Below, one piece after another: positions 27,274 through 39,568 of a stretch of DNA of 64,000 nt. The DNA is from Vibrio variabilis (GTDB lineage Bacteria > Pseudomonadota > Gammaproteobacteria > Enterobacterales > Vibrionaceae). Position 1 is the first letter of the stretch; each line of letters begins with the position of its first letter. The notes under the pieces are model-generated. The model was given only the letters and a program-made list of their open reading frames with translations. It did no database searches and was not told the origin of the DNA. The translations under genes and the position numbers were made by a program. The stretch covers positions 1 to 64,000 of the forward strand of contig NZ_JYJK01000046.1 in the NCBI RefSeq assembly GCF_003263785.1, given 5' to 3'.

Positions 27274-28827
27274 TTATTCCCACTCGATAGTTGCAGGTGG
27301 CTTACCAGAGATGTCGTAAACCACGCGCGAGATACCGTCTACTTCATTGATGATACGGTTAGAAACCTTACCTAGGAAGTCGTATGGTAGGTGCGCCCAG
27401 TGAGCCGTCATGAAGTCGATAGTCTCAACAGCACGTAGAGAAACTACCCAGTCGTATTTACGGCCATCGCCCATTACACCTACAGAACGCACAGGTAGGA
27501 ATACCGTGAACGCTTGAGATACCTTGTGGTAAAGGTCTGCATTGTGCAACTCTTCAATGAAGATAGCATCAGCACGGCGCAGTAGATCACAGTACTCTTT
27601 CTTGATTTCGCCAAGTACACGTACACCTAGGCCTGGACCTGGGAATGGGTGACGATAAAGCATGTTGTATGGAAGACCTAGCTCTAGACCGATCTTACGT
27701 ACTTCGTCTTTGAATAGCTCGCGTAGCGGCTCAACCAGACCCATTTCCATATCATCAGGAAGACCACCCACGTTGTGGTGAGACTTGATGACGTGTGCTT
27801 TACCTGTTTTCGATGCTGCAGATTCAATAACATCTGGGTAGATAGTACCTTGAGCCAACCACTTCGCGTTTTTTAGCTTCTTCGACTCTTCGTCGAATAC
27901 GTCTACGAATACGTGACCGATAGTCTTACGCTTCTCTTCTGGATCAGACTTGCCTTCAAGTGCTGCAAGGAAACGCTCTTCTGCATCTACCTTGATGATG
28001 TTTAGGCCGAACTTGTCGCCAAACATCTCCATCACTTGCTCGCCTTCGTTTAGACGAAGTAGACCGTTGTCTACAAATACACACGTCAGTTTGTCGCCGA
28101 TAGCGCGGTGAACAAGCATCGCCACTACTGATGAGTCAACACCGCCAGACAGACCTAGAATTACTTCATCGTCGCCCACTTGCTCTTTAATGCGAGCAAC
28201 CGCGTCTTCAATGATAGAACCAGGCGTCCATAGACGCTCACAGCCACAAGCGCCAAGAACGAAGTTCTCTAGCATTTGTAGGCCTTGCTTAGTGTGTGTC
28301 ACTTCTGGGTGGAACTGAACACCGTAGTATTTCTTCTCTTCGTTTGCCATTGCTGCGTACGGACAGGTATCCGTCTCACCAACTTTTACGAAGTCTGCTG
28401 GGATTTCAACAACTTTGTCGCCGTGGCTCATCCAAACATCTTGAGTTTCTTCAAGATCTTTAAAGATTGCAGAGTCACCAGATACTTTAACTTGTGCGTA
28501 GCCAAATTCACGCTCGTTAGAGCCCGCTACTTTACCGCCCAGCTGCTCAGCCATGGTTTGCATGCCGTAGCACACGCCAAGAACTGGAACACCTGAATCA
28601 AATACGTACTGAGGAGCACGTGGAGAGTTGTCTTCCGTAACGCTTTCTGGACCACCAGATAGGATGATACCGTCTGGGTTGAATTCACGAATATCCGCTT
28701 CTTCTACGTCCCAGCTCCACAGTTCACAGTAAACACCGATTTCACGAACACGACGTGCTACTAGCTGCGTGTATTGAGAACCGAAGTCTAGGATCAGAAT
28801 TCGTTGGTCATGAATATTTTTCGTCAT
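27274..28827 (-). CDS. guaA: GMP synthase (glutamine-hydrolysing)
   Basis: A 517-aa enzyme that aminates XMP to GMP using glutamine and ATP. The class I amidotransferase domain (about 1-200) has [16 protein letters not shown] with the catalytic Cys near 86 and [10 protein letters not shown]. The ATP pyrophosphatase domain has the P-loop [10 protein letters not shown] near 228, and the C-terminal dimerisation domain ends TIEWE. I use the ATG at 28827 ([19 protein letters not shown]), which matches E. coli; the upstream TTG is unlikely. It lies downstream of guaB on the same strand, the usual guaBA order, 153 bp apart. Confidence 0.98.
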   Translation of the reverse strand: MTKNIHDQRILILDFGSQYTQLVARRVREIGVYCELWSWDVEEADIREFNPDGIILSGGPESVTEDNSPRAPQYVFDSGVPVLGVCYGMQTMAEQLGGKVAGSNEREFGYAQVKVSGDSAIFKDLEETQDVWMSHGDKVVEIPADFVKVGETDTCPYAAMANEEKKYYGVQFHPEVTHTKQGLQMLENFVLGACGCERLWTPGSIIEDAVARIKEQVGDDEVILGLSGGVDSSVVAMLVHRAIGDKLTCVFVDNGLLRLNEGEQVMEMFGDKFGLNIIKVDAEERFLAALEGKSDPEEKRKTIGHVFVDVFDEESKKLKNAKWLAQGTIYPDVIESAASKTGKAHVIKSHHNVGGLPDDMEMGLVEPLRELFKDEVRKIGLELGLPYNMLYRHPFPGPGLGVRVLGEIKKEYCDLLRRADAIFIEELHNADLYHKVSQAFTVFLPVRSVGVMGDGRKYDWVVSLRAVETIDFMTAHWAHLPYDFLGKVSNRIINEVDGISRVVYDISGKPPATIEWE

Positions 28828-28979
28828 TTTGGGCAATCTTATCAGCTAAGTGTTGAAAACGGAGGCGAGTTTACCCGCCTCTTATCTTTGCTTCAAGGAA
28901 AAAAGCAAACGTTTACGTAGGATTTATTTCACTACGTTATCGCTAGTAACCTAAGTGGTTAATTAACCTAAACGATTAA

Positions 28980-30442
<1,463 letters not shown>

Positions 30443-30649
30443 TTGCAATATCTCACAATAGAGGAGTTTAAAGGATAATCCGCCCTTATCGTTTCGCATA
30501 ATAAGGTGATTTGGATTAGATATTGCGGTGGGATTATACGCCCGACGAAATCGCTTGGCTACACATTTTTCTATTTTTTATTTGCATTTACCCCCTTGAT
30601 ATGTATTATATTGCCGCTAATTTCCATACTCACGTCTTTGAGATTAGCT

Positions 30650-32026
30650 GTGTCCCTATCCCCGCGATCTACTTCTCATTCATCTTCTTCCAATCAGAAC
30701 ATTTACACGGTCTCTCGTTTGAATTCCGAAGTACGTTTATTGCTAGAAAATGAAATGGGGATTGTCTGGTTAGTCGGTGAAATCTCTAACTTTTCTGCAC
30801 CTGTTTCTGGTCACTGGTACCTCACGCTAAAAGACTCTCGCGCTCAAGTTAAGTGCGCTATGTTCCGTGGCAATAATCGCCGAGTGACCTTTAAGCCCGT
30901 CAACGGCAATCAAGTATTGGTAAAAGCGCGTCTCTCTTTGTATGAGCCACGTGGTGACTACCAACTGATCATTGAATCGATGCAACCAGAAGGCGATGGC
31001 AGACTGCAGCAAGAATTTGAGAAGCTAAAAATGTCGCTGGCGGCTGAGGGGTTATTCTCACAGTCACTGAAAAAGCCTCTGCCCTCTCATCCTAAACGCG
31101 TGGGTATCATCACTTCTAAAACCGGTGCCGCGCTGTTCGATATTCTCGATGTCCTGAAAAGACGTGACCCATCACTGCCTGTCGTTATCTACCCAACAAC
31201 GGTTCAAGGTGATGCGGCGGCGATTGAGATTGCGCAAGCAATTGGACGTGCCAATAGTCGTAACGAGTGTGATGTGTTGATTGTCGGTCGAGGCGGTGGC
31301 TCACTGGAAGATTTATGGTGCTTCAACCATGAAATCGTGGCGAGAACTATTGCTGCAAGTCAGATCCCTATCATTAGTGCCGTCGGGCATGAAATTGATG
31401 TCACTATAGCCGATTATGTTGCCGATGTCCGTGCGCCAACACCAAGTGCAGCCGCGGAGCTAGTTAGCAATGACACGTCACATAAGCACGAGACACTTAA
31501 GAGCCGCGAGCAAAGACTGCGCAATACCATGCAGATTTACCTTGCTCAGCAAAAACAGCAATTTTCAGCGCTGACACAATCGCTAAATAGTCATCACCCA
31601 AAACATCAGCTGCAAAGACAAAGTCAGCTTCTGGATGAGTTTGAATATCGCTTGAGTGCGGCGATGAAACAACGTTTGTCACAAGAAGCTCTGCGTCTTA
31701 ACAATAAGCAGCATCGATTGATGGCGCTGTCTCCAGACCGTCAATTGGAAAAGCAATCAAACCGACTGATTCAATTGCAAGCTCGACTCAAACAAGCGAT
31801 ACAGAAACAGCTCGATACTGCCAAGCATCAGTTCGCCGTTACAGCAGGAAAACTGGATACCGTCAGCCCACTCGCGACGCTACAACGCGGGTATTCGATT
31901 ACTCAAGACAGCAATGGTCAGGTGATCACAAATGCCAACAATGTCGAAGTCGGTAGTACCATAACGACGAAACTCGATAACGGTGTTATCGAGTCTCAGG
32001 TTATTCGTACAGGGGATATTGGCTAA
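30650..32026 (+). CDS. xseA: Exodeoxyribonuclease VII large subunit
   Basis: Large subunit of the ExoVII single-strand nuclease. The N-terminal OB-fold (about 15-110) includes [22 protein letters not shown]. The catalytic core has [30 protein letters not shown] and [29 protein letters not shown], followed by a long coiled coil and a C-terminal [11 protein letters not shown] segment. I start at the GTG at 30650, giving 458 aa (E. coli 456); the frame from 30506 adds a hydrophobic stretch in promoter DNA that is not family sequence. It is divergent from guaB, as in E. coli. Confidence 0.93.
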   Translation: MSLSPRSTSHSSSSNQNIYTVSRLNSEVRLLLENEMGIVWLVGEISNFSAPVSGHWYLTLKDSRAQVKCAMFRGNNRRVTFKPVNGNQVLVKARLSLYEPRGDYQLIIESMQPEGDGRLQQEFEKLKMSLAAEGLFSQSLKKPLPSHPKRVGIITSKTGAALFDILDVLKRRDPSLPVVIYPTTVQGDAAAIEIAQAIGRANSRNECDVLIVGRGGGSLEDLWCFNHEIVARTIAASQIPIISAVGHEIDVTIADYVADVRAPTPSAAAELVSNDTSHKHETLKSREQRLRNTMQIYLAQQKQQFSALTQSLNSHHPKHQLQRQSQLLDEFEYRLSAAMKQRLSQEALRLNNKQHRLMALSPDRQLEKQSNRLIQLQARLKQAIQKQLDTAKHQFAVTAGKLDTVSPLATLQRGYSITQDSNGQVITNANNVEVGSTITTKLDNGVIESQVIRTGDIG

Positions 32027-32041
32027 TCTAGCCAGACTTGC

Positions 32042-32272
32042 CTAGTCCAAAGCCTCAAAGACAAATTTCACTCGGGACTTGGATTTGAGCTCATTGCAGC
32101 TATTACAAAAGTAGCTCGCAGAGCCACACGCCTGTAACTTCTCTAACTCAGCGTCACAATCGGGACAAAAACCGATCTTTTTGTAGTGGCGTTGACAATC
32201 ACTACAGTGATACTGACCATCCCAATCTAATTCTTGATGACACGTCGGACAGTTATTTTGTGTATTTGTCAT
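32042..32272 (-). CDS. Zinc-ribbon protein (YfgJ-like)
   Basis: A 76-aa protein with four CxxC knuckles: CPTC, CSDC, CPDC and CNSC, plus a lone Cys in between. This gives at least two zinc-ribbon modules, like E. coli YfgJ (DUF1407), which maps in the same neighbourhood. It is convergent with xseA. The function is unknown. Confidence 0.85.
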   Translation of the reverse strand: MTNTQNNCPTCHQELDWDGQYHCSDCQRHYKKIGFCPDCDAELEKLQACGSASYFCNSCNELKSKSRVKFVFEALD

Positions 32273-32399
32273 GACTCGTACCTATATTAGCAATATTTAA
32301 TATTAGCATCATACGACTTTCATTGCAGACAACGCATTGATGCTAATCAAAATCACCTTTCAGTCTTGGCTCTGTCTAAATACTCCGTCCACTCTGGAG

Positions 32400-33434
32400 C
32401 TAAGAAGCAAGCATTTGAGAATACGTGGTCATTGGGACGGTGCGTCGGTTGCGTCGTTTCACCTTGTACATCTCAGCATCCGCTTTACGGATCAACTTGT
32501 CCATCGGCAAATCAGAGCAACACTCTTTGGTAGCAAAACCTACACTAACAGAGATATTGGTCTCTTCCAGTGTCACTGGCTTATTCAATTCGCTACTCAG
32601 AGTCTCATAGAACTCTCGAGCCCCCTCTTCGCTTGGAAAACAGCAAAATGCCAAGAACTCATCGCCACCATAACGACCGAGAACCGCTTGAGGCGGCAGT
32701 ATCGCTTTGAGTTCTTTCGCCACCGCTTTTAGTACTTTATCACCAAAGTAATGACCGTATTCGTCGTTCACCTGTTTAAACTTGTCGATGTCGACAAAAA
32801 AGCAGCCCAGTATATTTCCATCGAAGCAATGACTCTTCTCGACTCTCTCAAGAAGCTCACGTCGATTTAAACAGTGTGTGAGAGGATCCATCTGAGCTTG
32901 GAAAGTGAGCTTGTCTTCAAGCGCATATTTCTCAAGCGCCACCGAATATACTGCGGCAAGTGATTCTAACACCTCCACCTCAATGGCTTCCGGCGTCGCT
33001 GTGCTGTTACTATAGAGAGCAAACGTCCCTAAACAATGTTGCTGTGTAGAAATAACGGGCACCGACCAACAGGCTCGAATATCAGCAGAAGCTGCCAGCT
33101 CTGTGTACGGTTGCCAGTTACAGTGCTGTGTCACATCTTCAACGATCACTGAGCGCTTTAGAAAAGCGGCGGCGCCACAGGATCCAACACGCTCACCGAT
33201 AGCGATGCCATCTATGGCCTCATTGTATGCAATGGGCAGGTTGGGCGCTGCCACTGTGTGCAAACAATGGGTTTCTTCATCCAATGATAAAATTGAAACT
33301 CGTTTGTCCGGAAACAAGCGTTCTGTCAGCTTGACTATCCTTGACACTAACTGGGATTGGGGAAGTCCCAGCGCGAGATCCTTTAATAAGTTATTCATGC
33401 CTTTATGGGCATCGATCAGCAAGTCTTTATTCAT
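32400..33434 (-). CDS. Diguanylate cyclase with GAF sensor domain
   Basis: A 344-aa soluble protein. A GAF domain fills about residues 20-170 (GERVGSCGAAAFLKRSVIVEDV, ACWSVPVIS), followed by a GGDEF domain (about 180-335) with MDPLTHCLNRRELLE and an intact RYGGDEF active site, so it should make cyclic-di-GMP. The RxxD inhibitory site is absent just upstream of GGDEF (AVLG instead), which suggests no classical product inhibition. It has no membrane segment. The gene stands alone. The 33435-33805 gap upstream shows no gene and only weak dyads. Confidence 0.93.
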   Translation of the reverse strand: MNKDLLIDAHKGMNNLLKDLALGLPQSQLVSRIVKLTERLFPDKRVSILSLDEETHCLHTVAAPNLPIAYNEAIDGIAIGERVGSCGAAAFLKRSVIVEDVTQHCNWQPYTELAASADIRACWSVPVISTQQHCLGTFALYSNSTATPEAIEVEVLESLAAVYSVALEKYALEDKLTFQAQMDPLTHCLNRRELLERVEKSHCFDGNILGCFFVDIDKFKQVNDEYGHYFGDKVLKAVAKELKAILPPQAVLGRYGGDEFLAFCCFPSEEGAREFYETLSSELNKPVTLEETNISVSVGFATKECCSDLPMDKLIRKADAEMYKVKRRNRRTVPMTTYSQMLAS

Positions 33435-33805
33435 AGTTCGCGTCTTTTTGTTTGCTGCTTTATCACTCTCGCAAAGCGGATAGCAGACTGTTTATTATGC
33501 GCTTCAGGCACATACTAACACAGGGGACAGATAGATGAACTATTGACCAAAAGAATATTTGAACGTAATTTAACCTTTAAAGCCTTACATGCGCCGAACA
33601 AGGTGATGCAGCGAAAACGATCTTTATATGATCATCTTCAAAAGCTAGCTTGATCAGCGATCTGCTTAAAAAAGAACATTTATATAACCACACACCGAAA
33701 GCATAAGTTACATATCCTGTATTTCGATTTTTAACAAAACAAAAATCCAATCTTTAAGTAAAATAAGAGCCCACACAGAGTTTCATAAAAAGATCGTATT
33801 TGTCA

Positions 33806-34672
33806 TTATTGAATTACATCGGTGTGCATTTCGATATAGCTCCCATCGATAGCACGCAGCTCAACGTTGATTCTTGAAAACGCTTGTGTCGACGAAATGT
33901 GAGTTCCTCCGCAAGGCATGACAACATCTACACCGTCCAAATGACAATGCCAGTAACGAGAACTGGTCAAATAGGGGCCTTCAAGCCTCATCGTTACATC
34001 ACTTGGTACACTTAGCCAATCTTGCAGTTGCTGATTAACCTTAGTTTCGATATCTGCGAGCTCTTCCAACACTTGTGCGGTATTCAAACCACGCTTTCGC
34101 AGCGTCTTGCCCAGTCGATAGTTGTCAAAACAGCGATCTGGCGATACAAAACTCTGCTCTTGAGCATAACTATTAAAATCATAGTGCCCCAAGCCGTCTT
34201 TTCGATCGGCATCTTTTCGCCAGTAGGCTAACGCCAAGACTTTATTCAGTGCGAGTGAGGCAATATGACCGGCGCTATGTCCTCGGCTCAGGCTTTGTTG
34301 ATATTGCTTGTCGACTTGTAGAATCACGCTTTGCTTCTCGGTCAGCTCGGCACCCTTTACAATACGGTGAACGACGACAAATTCCCAACCTTCAGTATCA
34401 CGCTTAACCGGTATCGACTCTGCAACGTAAAGAACGCCAGTGGCCATTTCAACGGCACCCACTAGACAATCGATAACCTCATAATCAACACCGCTTACCG
34501 ACAGTGTGCCTTTATCTGCGGGATGATCCGGCCAGATATGACTGACAGGATGAAAAGGCGTCTCTGCGACGACGACGTCACAGTATTGTTCGGTTTGAGA
34601 GAGAAGTTGGATCTGACTTTCTAGCGTCCAAACTTGATGGCAAAAGTGCACCTTAGTGGCTGTTATCATCAA
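33806..34672 (-). CDS. Alanyl-tRNA editing protein, AlaX type
   Basis: A 288-aa stand-alone relative of the AlaRS editing domain, expected to hydrolyse mischarged Ser- or Gly-tRNA(Ala). Zinc ligands are visible in the expected pattern: GHSAGH (HxxxH) and CGGTH (CxxxH) near the C-terminus (VVMPCGGTHISSTQAFSRI). The N-terminal half is a threonyl/alanyl second-additional-domain-like region with TEQYCDVVVAETPFHP. It has no synthetase core. It lies downstream of der, after a terminator. Confidence 0.88.
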   Translation of the reverse strand: MMITATKVHFCHQVWTLESQIQLLSQTEQYCDVVVAETPFHPVSHIWPDHPADKGTLSVSGVDYEVIDCLVGAVEMATGVLYVAESIPVKRDTEGWEFVVVHRIVKGAELTEKQSVILQVDKQYQQSLSRGHSAGHIASLALNKVLALAYWRKDADRKDGLGHYDFNSYAQEQSFVSPDRCFDNYRLGKTLRKRGLNTAQVLEELADIETKVNQQLQDWLSVPSDVTMRLEGPYLTSSRYWHCHLDGVDVVMPCGGTHISSTQAFSRINVELRAIDGSYIEMHTDVIQ

Positions 34673-34703
34673 CCTTTCCTCACGACATAACTTTTATTCA
34701 ACA

Positions 34704-34733
34704 CAAAAAAACGCCCTCTGATTCAGAGGGCGT
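34704..34733 (-). terminator. Rho-independent terminator of der
   Basis: The stem ACGCCCTCTGA/TCAGAGGGCGT (34711-34733) is followed on the minus strand by a run of seven T, 16 bp after the der stop. Confidence 0.9.
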
Positions 34734-34748
34734 CATTACGCTAATGCT

Positions 34749-36236
34749 TTATTTCTTAGGACGACCTTTCATCATAGTCATCAGGCGCTTACGCTTACGC
34801 TCTTGAGAAAGAGTCATCTTACTCGTTTTACCTTCGAACGGGTTGTCACTGCTCTGGAAGTTAATTCGAATTGGCGTCCCCATGATTTCCAATGAACGGC
34901 GATAGTAGTTCATCAGGTAGCGCTTGTAAGAATCTGGCAGCTCGTTCACTAGGTTACCGTGAACAACAACGATTGGCGGGTTATAACCACCAGCGTGCGC
35001 ATACTTCAGCTTCACGCGGCGACCACGAACCATCGGCGGTTGGTGATCTTCTGTTGCCATTTTCATGATGCGAGTCAGTACTGATGTACCTACACGCGTC
35101 GTCGCCGACTTGTACGCTTCTTGAACAGATTCGAACAAGTGACCAACGCCTGTGCCGTGAAGCGCAGAGATAAAGTGAATACGGGCAAAATCCACAAAGC
35201 CTAGACGACGGTCTAGCTCTTTTTTCACCTGCTCTTTCACGTCTGTATCCAAACCATCCCACTTGTTCACAGCGAGAACAATTGAGCGACCTGCGTTAAG
35301 GGCAAAACCTAACAAGCTAAGATCTTGGTCTGAGATATTCTCGCGGGCATCGATAACTACCAATACCACGTTAGCATCTTCAATCGCTTTTAGCGTTTGA
35401 ACCACTGAGAACTTCTCAACCGTTTCATTGATGCGCTTACGACGACGCACGCCTGCAGTATCAATCAGAACGTATTCACGGCCATCGCGCTCCATCGGGA
35501 TATAAATGGAGTCACGTGTCGTACCTGGCATGTCATAAACCACCACACGCTCTTCACCAAGAATACGGTTAGTCAGGGTTGATTTACCAACGTTTGGACG
35601 ACCAATGATCGCCAGTTTAATTGGCTGATCTTGAAGACGCTTGTACTCAGCTTCCGCTTCTTCTTCGGTATAGTCGAGTTTCTCATCTTCCGCATCTTCA
35701 AACATGGTCAGGTCTTCGATTTCACCTTCAGTTTCAGAAAGGTGCTCAAAGAAAGGATCCAAGGCGCGGTCAAGCAGAGCGGTCACACCACGGCCATGAG
35801 CCGCAGCAATGTGATACATGTTTTCAACACCTAGCTGCCAAAACTCAGCGCTTGCAGCATCAGCATCAATACCATCTACCTTGTTCACAACAAGGAAAGC
35901 TGGCTTTTCAATTTTACGTAGGTGGTTGGCAATCGCTTCATCCGCAACCGTCAAACCCGCACGGCCATCCACAAGGAATAGCACGACGTCAGCTTCTTCA
36001 ATCGCAGCTAACGATTGTTCCGCCATTTTGGTTTCTACACCTTCTTCAGTGCCATCAATACCACCAGTATCGATAACAATGAACTCATTCTCACCCAACT
36101 GAGCTTGACCATATTTACGGTCGCGCGTTAGTCCCGGAAAATCCGCTACCAATGCATCACGCGTACGCGTCAGTCTATTAAACAGTGTCGACTTACCCAC
36201 ATTCGGGCGTCCAACTAGGGCAACAACAGGTAACAT
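34749..36236 (-). CDS. der: Ribosome biogenesis GTPase Der (EngA)
   Basis: A 495-aa double GTPase needed for 50S subunit assembly. Two G domains each have a [11 protein letters not shown]-loop (residues 8-17 and about 213-222), DTGG/DTAG switch motifs and NKVD/NKWD specificity motifs. An acidic linker ([16 protein letters not shown]) joins them, and a C-terminal KH-like domain ends in the basic tail [16 protein letters not shown]. It is last in the hisS-yfgM-bamB-der order but is separated from bamB by a terminator, so it probably also has its own promoter. A short hairpin just before the start borders its SD. Confidence 0.98.
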   Translation of the reverse strand: MLPVVALVGRPNVGKSTLFNRLTRTRDALVADFPGLTRDRKYGQAQLGENEFIVIDTGGIDGTEEGVETKMAEQSLAAIEEADVVLFLVDGRAGLTVADEAIANHLRKIEKPAFLVVNKVDGIDADAASAEFWQLGVENMYHIAAAHGRGVTALLDRALDPFFEHLSETEGEIEDLTMFEDAEDEKLDYTEEEAEAEYKRLQDQPIKLAIIGRPNVGKSTLTNRILGEERVVVYDMPGTTRDSIYIPMERDGREYVLIDTAGVRRRKRINETVEKFSVVQTLKAIEDANVVLVVIDARENISDQDLSLLGFALNAGRSIVLAVNKWDGLDTDVKEQVKKELDRRLGFVDFARIHFISALHGTGVGHLFESVQEAYKSATTRVGTSVLTRIMKMATEDHQPPMVRGRRVKLKYAHAGGYNPPIVVVHGNLVNELPDSYKRYLMNYYRRSLEIMGTPIRINFQSSDNPFEGKTSKMTLSQERKRKRLMTMMKGRPKK

Positions 36237-36240
36237 ATTA

Positions 36241-36274
36241 ACCTCTACAATTATTTCTTATTGTAGTTATAGGT
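36241..36274 (-). other. Hairpin at the der ribosome-binding site
   Basis: On the minus strand, CTACAAT/ATTGTAG forms a 7-bp stem with an 8-nt loop. The flanking AGGT, part of the SD 5 nt before the der ATG, can pair with ACCT on the other side. This could tune der translation (inference). Confidence 0.4.
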
Positions 36275-36350
36275 AAAAATGCTCTCGTTTTCCTATAACC
36301 ACAACGTATTCTATCTATCCGAGCTCGAAAAGATCCTTTTGCTTCGCAGC

Positions 36351-36391
36351 AATAAAACGGCTCCTAACTGAAAATCAGCCAGGAGCCGTTT
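36351..36391 (-). terminator. Hairpin terminator of bamB
   Basis: The stem AAACGGCTCCT/AGGAGCCGTTT (36355-36391) has an inner CTGA/TCAG pair and is followed on the minus strand by TTTTATTGC, 20 bp after the bamB stop. The T-run is short, so termination may be partial. Confidence 0.65.
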
Positions 36392-36410
36392 GTGAATTAT
36401 ATCACGCTTT

Positions 36411-37567
36411 CTAGTTAATGGTGAGTTTCTTTATTTCACCGTCGCGATTGATGATCACGTAGCCGCCTGGTACCAATGTTGGCCCTACCGCCATGCCGCT
36501 GTCATTCGTCATTTGTTGCGCTACAAACTCACCTGTTTGACGATCAAGCCAGTGCAGATAACCTAGGCTGTCACCCACCACAAGGTAACCATCGACAATC
36601 ACAGGAGCAGTCAACTGACGGTTCTCAAGCTGGCTATTTTCCCAAAGCTCGGTACCACTGCGCGCATCAACGGCAATAACATGATCCGTTTCTGAGATCA
36701 AAAACAGGCTGCGGTTGTCCGTGGTCATATCTGTAGCAGAGGAGTAGTTACGCTTCCAGATTGGGTTACCAGAACGAAGATCAATAGAAATCAACTGACC
36801 ATTGAAGCCCACTGTATACAGCGTGCCGCCTAGGATAATGGGTGAGGAGTCAACATCCACCAAACGGTCAATTTCAGTCGCACCTTTTGGTGTACCCACA
36901 GGCTGCTGCCAAATCAGCTGACCACGTTCAATAATGCGGCCGCCAAACGACCATTCGCGGTGCCCCAGAACACACCACCAGACACCGTTGCAGGAGCACT
37001 ATCACCGCGCAGTGTTAGGTTTGGAACGTCAGTACTGATTGCCCAACGCTCTTCACCAGTGGTTTGTTCTAGAGCCGTTAATACGCCTTGACTCGTGTGC
37101 ACCATAACAAGACTGGAGTCCGCTACAGGCATCGCCAGAACTTCACCGTTCACTTCTGCTCGCCAAAGCTCTTCACCTGTCTCGACGTCAAGCGCAATCA
37201 CTTCGCCATTTTCACTGCCGATGTAAAGCTTTTGATAGGCTGCAGCGATGCCACCTGAAAGTCGAGCTGTCACCTCGCCGGTGATATCCACCTGCCAAAG
37301 AGTTTTGCCCGTTTCCGGATCCATGGCTTTCACTTCACCTTCACGGCTAGCAACAAACAGCTTGTCATACGCGTAGACCGGAGACAGCTTTGAGAAGAAA
37401 CTTCCAACGCCATCGCCAATGCTTGAAGACCACTCCGTGCTTGGTGTGAACTCACTTTGCACTTCCGGCAACGGCGCCATAATGATGGTGTCCTCTTCAC
37501 TCGAACACCCAGCAAGTACACCTAATACCGAGATAGAAAGTAATACCTTTTTAACGAGTCTATTCAT
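36411..37567 (-). CDS. bamB: Outer membrane assembly lipoprotein BamB (frameshifted)
   Basis: An eight-bladed PQQ-type beta-propeller lipoprotein of the BAM complex. The signal peptide has lipobox LAGC (Cys21). Repeated blade motifs include DPETGKTLWQVDITG, DVETGEELWRAEVNG and DARSGTELWE. The frame breaks near 36934; one added base gives 385 aa and restores NGRLAAAIIERGQLIWQQPVG, matching the family. It lies 12 bp after yfgM, as in E. coli (yfgM-bamB-der). Confidence 0.95.
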
Positions 37568-37579
37568 CGGCTATAGCCC

Positions 37580-38194
37580 TTACTTGGCAAGATCATCCAA
37601 TTTAAGCTGTAGCGCTTGGCTAGCATCTTGTGCTTGCTGCGCTTCGGTGTAAGCGGTATATGCCGCATCACGATCGCCTTCGCGAATCGCGATGTCACCA
37701 CGAAGCTCTGCCACACGACCAGCCCAGGCTGTGTCCGTGATTTTATCAAGTTCAGCGCGAGCACCCGCGTTGTCACCGGATTCAATCATTAGACGTGCAA
37801 TACGATAAGTCACTAGCGGAGTAATCGCCGCATCTTTGGTATTGCTTTGCGCCCACTGAAGCTGAGTCAATGCATCTTCAAAGTTGCCTGCTTCCACTTG
37901 GGCTTTTGCCAATTGCATTGCTGCTAGAACCGCGTATTCGCTATCTTTGCTGGTATCGATAAATGCTTGTACATCTGCACTTGAGTCTGCGCCTTTTGCG
38001 ACAATGGACTCAACGGCTTTGCTGTACTGTTCTGATGCTGCTTCCTGAGCTTGGACAACGGAATCTTGATAATAACGCCAGCCAAATAAACCACCTAGAC
38101 CAACAACAACGCCAAGCACAACGGCTTTGCCGTTCTCTTTCCACCAGTCTTTGATCGCTTCAACTTGTTGTTCTTCAGAATCGTAGAGTTCCAC
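37580..38194 (-). CDS. yfgM: YfgM family periplasmic TPR protein (ancillary SecYEG)
   Basis: A 204-aa single-pass inner-membrane protein. A short cytoplasmic N-terminus (MELYDSEEQQVEAIKDWWKENG) is followed by one helix (AVVLGVVVGLGGLFGWRYY, about 24-42) and a TPR-like periplasmic domain. E. coli YfgM works with PpiD at SecYEG and modulates Rcs signalling. It is placed between hisS and bamB, the conserved position. Confidence 0.94.
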   Translation of the reverse strand: MELYDSEEQQVEAIKDWWKENGKAVVLGVVVGLGGLFGWRYYQDSVVQAQEAASEQYSKAVESIVAKGADSSADVQAFIDTSKDSEYAVLAAMQLAKAQVEAGNFEDALTQLQWAQSNTKDAAITPLVTYRIARLMIESGDNAGARAELDKITDTAWAGRVAELRGDIAIREGDRDAAYTAYTEAQQAQDASQALQLKLDDLAK

Positions 38195-38273
38195 TTCCTG
38201 TCCTCTTAAAAGAAATCGTTACCTAAACGAATAGGCAGCTGAAACCTCGCTGCCTATTGTTTTAGGTTTAAAC

Positions 38274-39542
38274 TTAAATAATATCTGCTAATTTAGCGGC
38301 TAACTCGGTTTGAGCAACAGTTTCTTGCTCTCCGCCCTGCAAATCTTTGACCACGACCGTATTCTCAGCCACTTCAGTCTCACCAAGCACAAGAGCATAT
38401 ACCGCCCCGACTTTGTCTGCGCGTTTGAATTGTTTCTTGAAGTTACCGCCACCAAAGTGGTTCATTACTCGAATACCTGGGATCGCTTCACGAAGACTTT
38501 CAGCAAGCTTCATGCCTGCCATCATAGTGCCTTCACCAGCGGTGACGACATAAACGTCAACACTGCGACGAACGTCAGTCAGTTCAAGCGTTTCCATCAT
38601 CAGAACCAGACGCTCAAGACCCATAGCGAAGCCAACTGCTGGTGTTGCTTTACCGCCAAGCTGTTCAACAAGGCCGTCGTAACGACCACCGCCACATACA
38701 GTGCCTTGAGCACCTAGGCTTTCAGTGATCCACTCGAAAACAGTACGGTTGTAGTAATCCAGGCCACGAACCAAACGTTGGTTAACCGTATATTCGATGC
38801 CTGCTGCGTCAAGAAGTTCACATAGACCGGCAAAATGTGCTTTTGATTCTTCATCGAGGTAGTCAGAAAGCTCTGGCGCATCCACCAAGATCGCTTGAAC
38901 GTCTGGGTTTTTGCTATCCAATACGCGTAATGGGTTGGTGTGCATGCGACGTTTGCTGTCTTCATCCAACACATCAACGTGCTGCTCTAGGTGAGCAATC
39001 AGTGCCGTACGGTAGTTAGCGCGCGCTTCTAGAGAACCAATAGAGTTCAGTTCTAGACGAACATGCTTGTCGATACCCAGCTCACGCCAAAGACGCGCGG
39101 TCATCATAATAAGTTCAGCGTCAACGTCAGGACCGTTTAGGCCAAATACTTCCACACCACATTGGTGGAACTGACGGTAGCGACCTTTTTGCGGACGCTC
39201 GTGACGGAACATTGGACCCATGTACCACAAACGCTGCTCTTGGTTGTAAAGCAGACCGTTTTCAATACCTGCACGAACACAGCCAGCTGTGCCTTCTGGA
39301 CGCAGTGTTAGGCTATCGCCGTTGCGGTCTTCAAAGGTGTACATCTCTTTCTCAACCACATCAGTCACTTCACCGATAGCACGGCTGAATAGATGGGTCA
39401 TCTCAACGATTGGCATACGTACTTCGTTGTAGCCATATGCGCTGACCACATGCTTCACTGTATTCTCAACTTTTTGCCAAAGTGGAGATTGTGTTGGGAG
39501 GCAGTCGTTCATGCCTCGGATTGCTTGAATAGTTTTTGCCAC
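38274..39542 (-). CDS. hisS: Histidyl-tRNA synthetase
   Basis: A 422-aa class II synthetase charging tRNA(His). Motif 1 region ([10 protein letters not shown]), motif 2 ([17 protein letters not shown] near residues 110-126), the histidine-A loop ([15 protein letters not shown] near 258-272) and motif 3 (GFAMGLERL) are all present, followed by the anticodon-binding domain. Its length matches E. coli HisS (424). It is co-directional with ispG upstream and yfgM downstream. Confidence 0.98.
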   Translation of the reverse strand: MAKTIQAIRGMNDCLPTQSPLWQKVENTVKHVVSAYGYNEVRMPIVEMTHLFSRAIGEVTDVVEKEMYTFEDRNGDSLTLRPEGTAGCVRAGIENGLLYNQEQRLWYMGPMFRHERPQKGRYRQFHQCGVEVFGLNGPDVDAELIMMTARLWRELGIDKHVRLELNSIGSLEARANYRTALIAHLEQHVDVLDEDSKRRMHTNPLRVLDSKNPDVQAILVDAPELSDYLDEESKAHFAGLCELLDAAGIEYTVNQRLVRGLDYYNRTVFEWITESLGAQGTVCGGGRYDGLVEQLGGKATPAVGFAMGLERLVLMMETLELTDVRRSVDVYVVTAGEGTMMAGMKLAESLREAIPGIRVMNHFGGGNFKKQFKRADKVGAVYALVLGETEVAENTVVVKDLQGGEQETVAQTELAAKLADII

Positions 39543-39568
39543 AGTTTAATACCGTAATTTCGTTGAGA

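Noticed and set aside
30506-30649. N-terminal extension of XseA with a hydrophobic helix
   Set aside because: It lies in the guaB-xseA promoter region. Family length and the GTG at 30650 fit the shorter protein.
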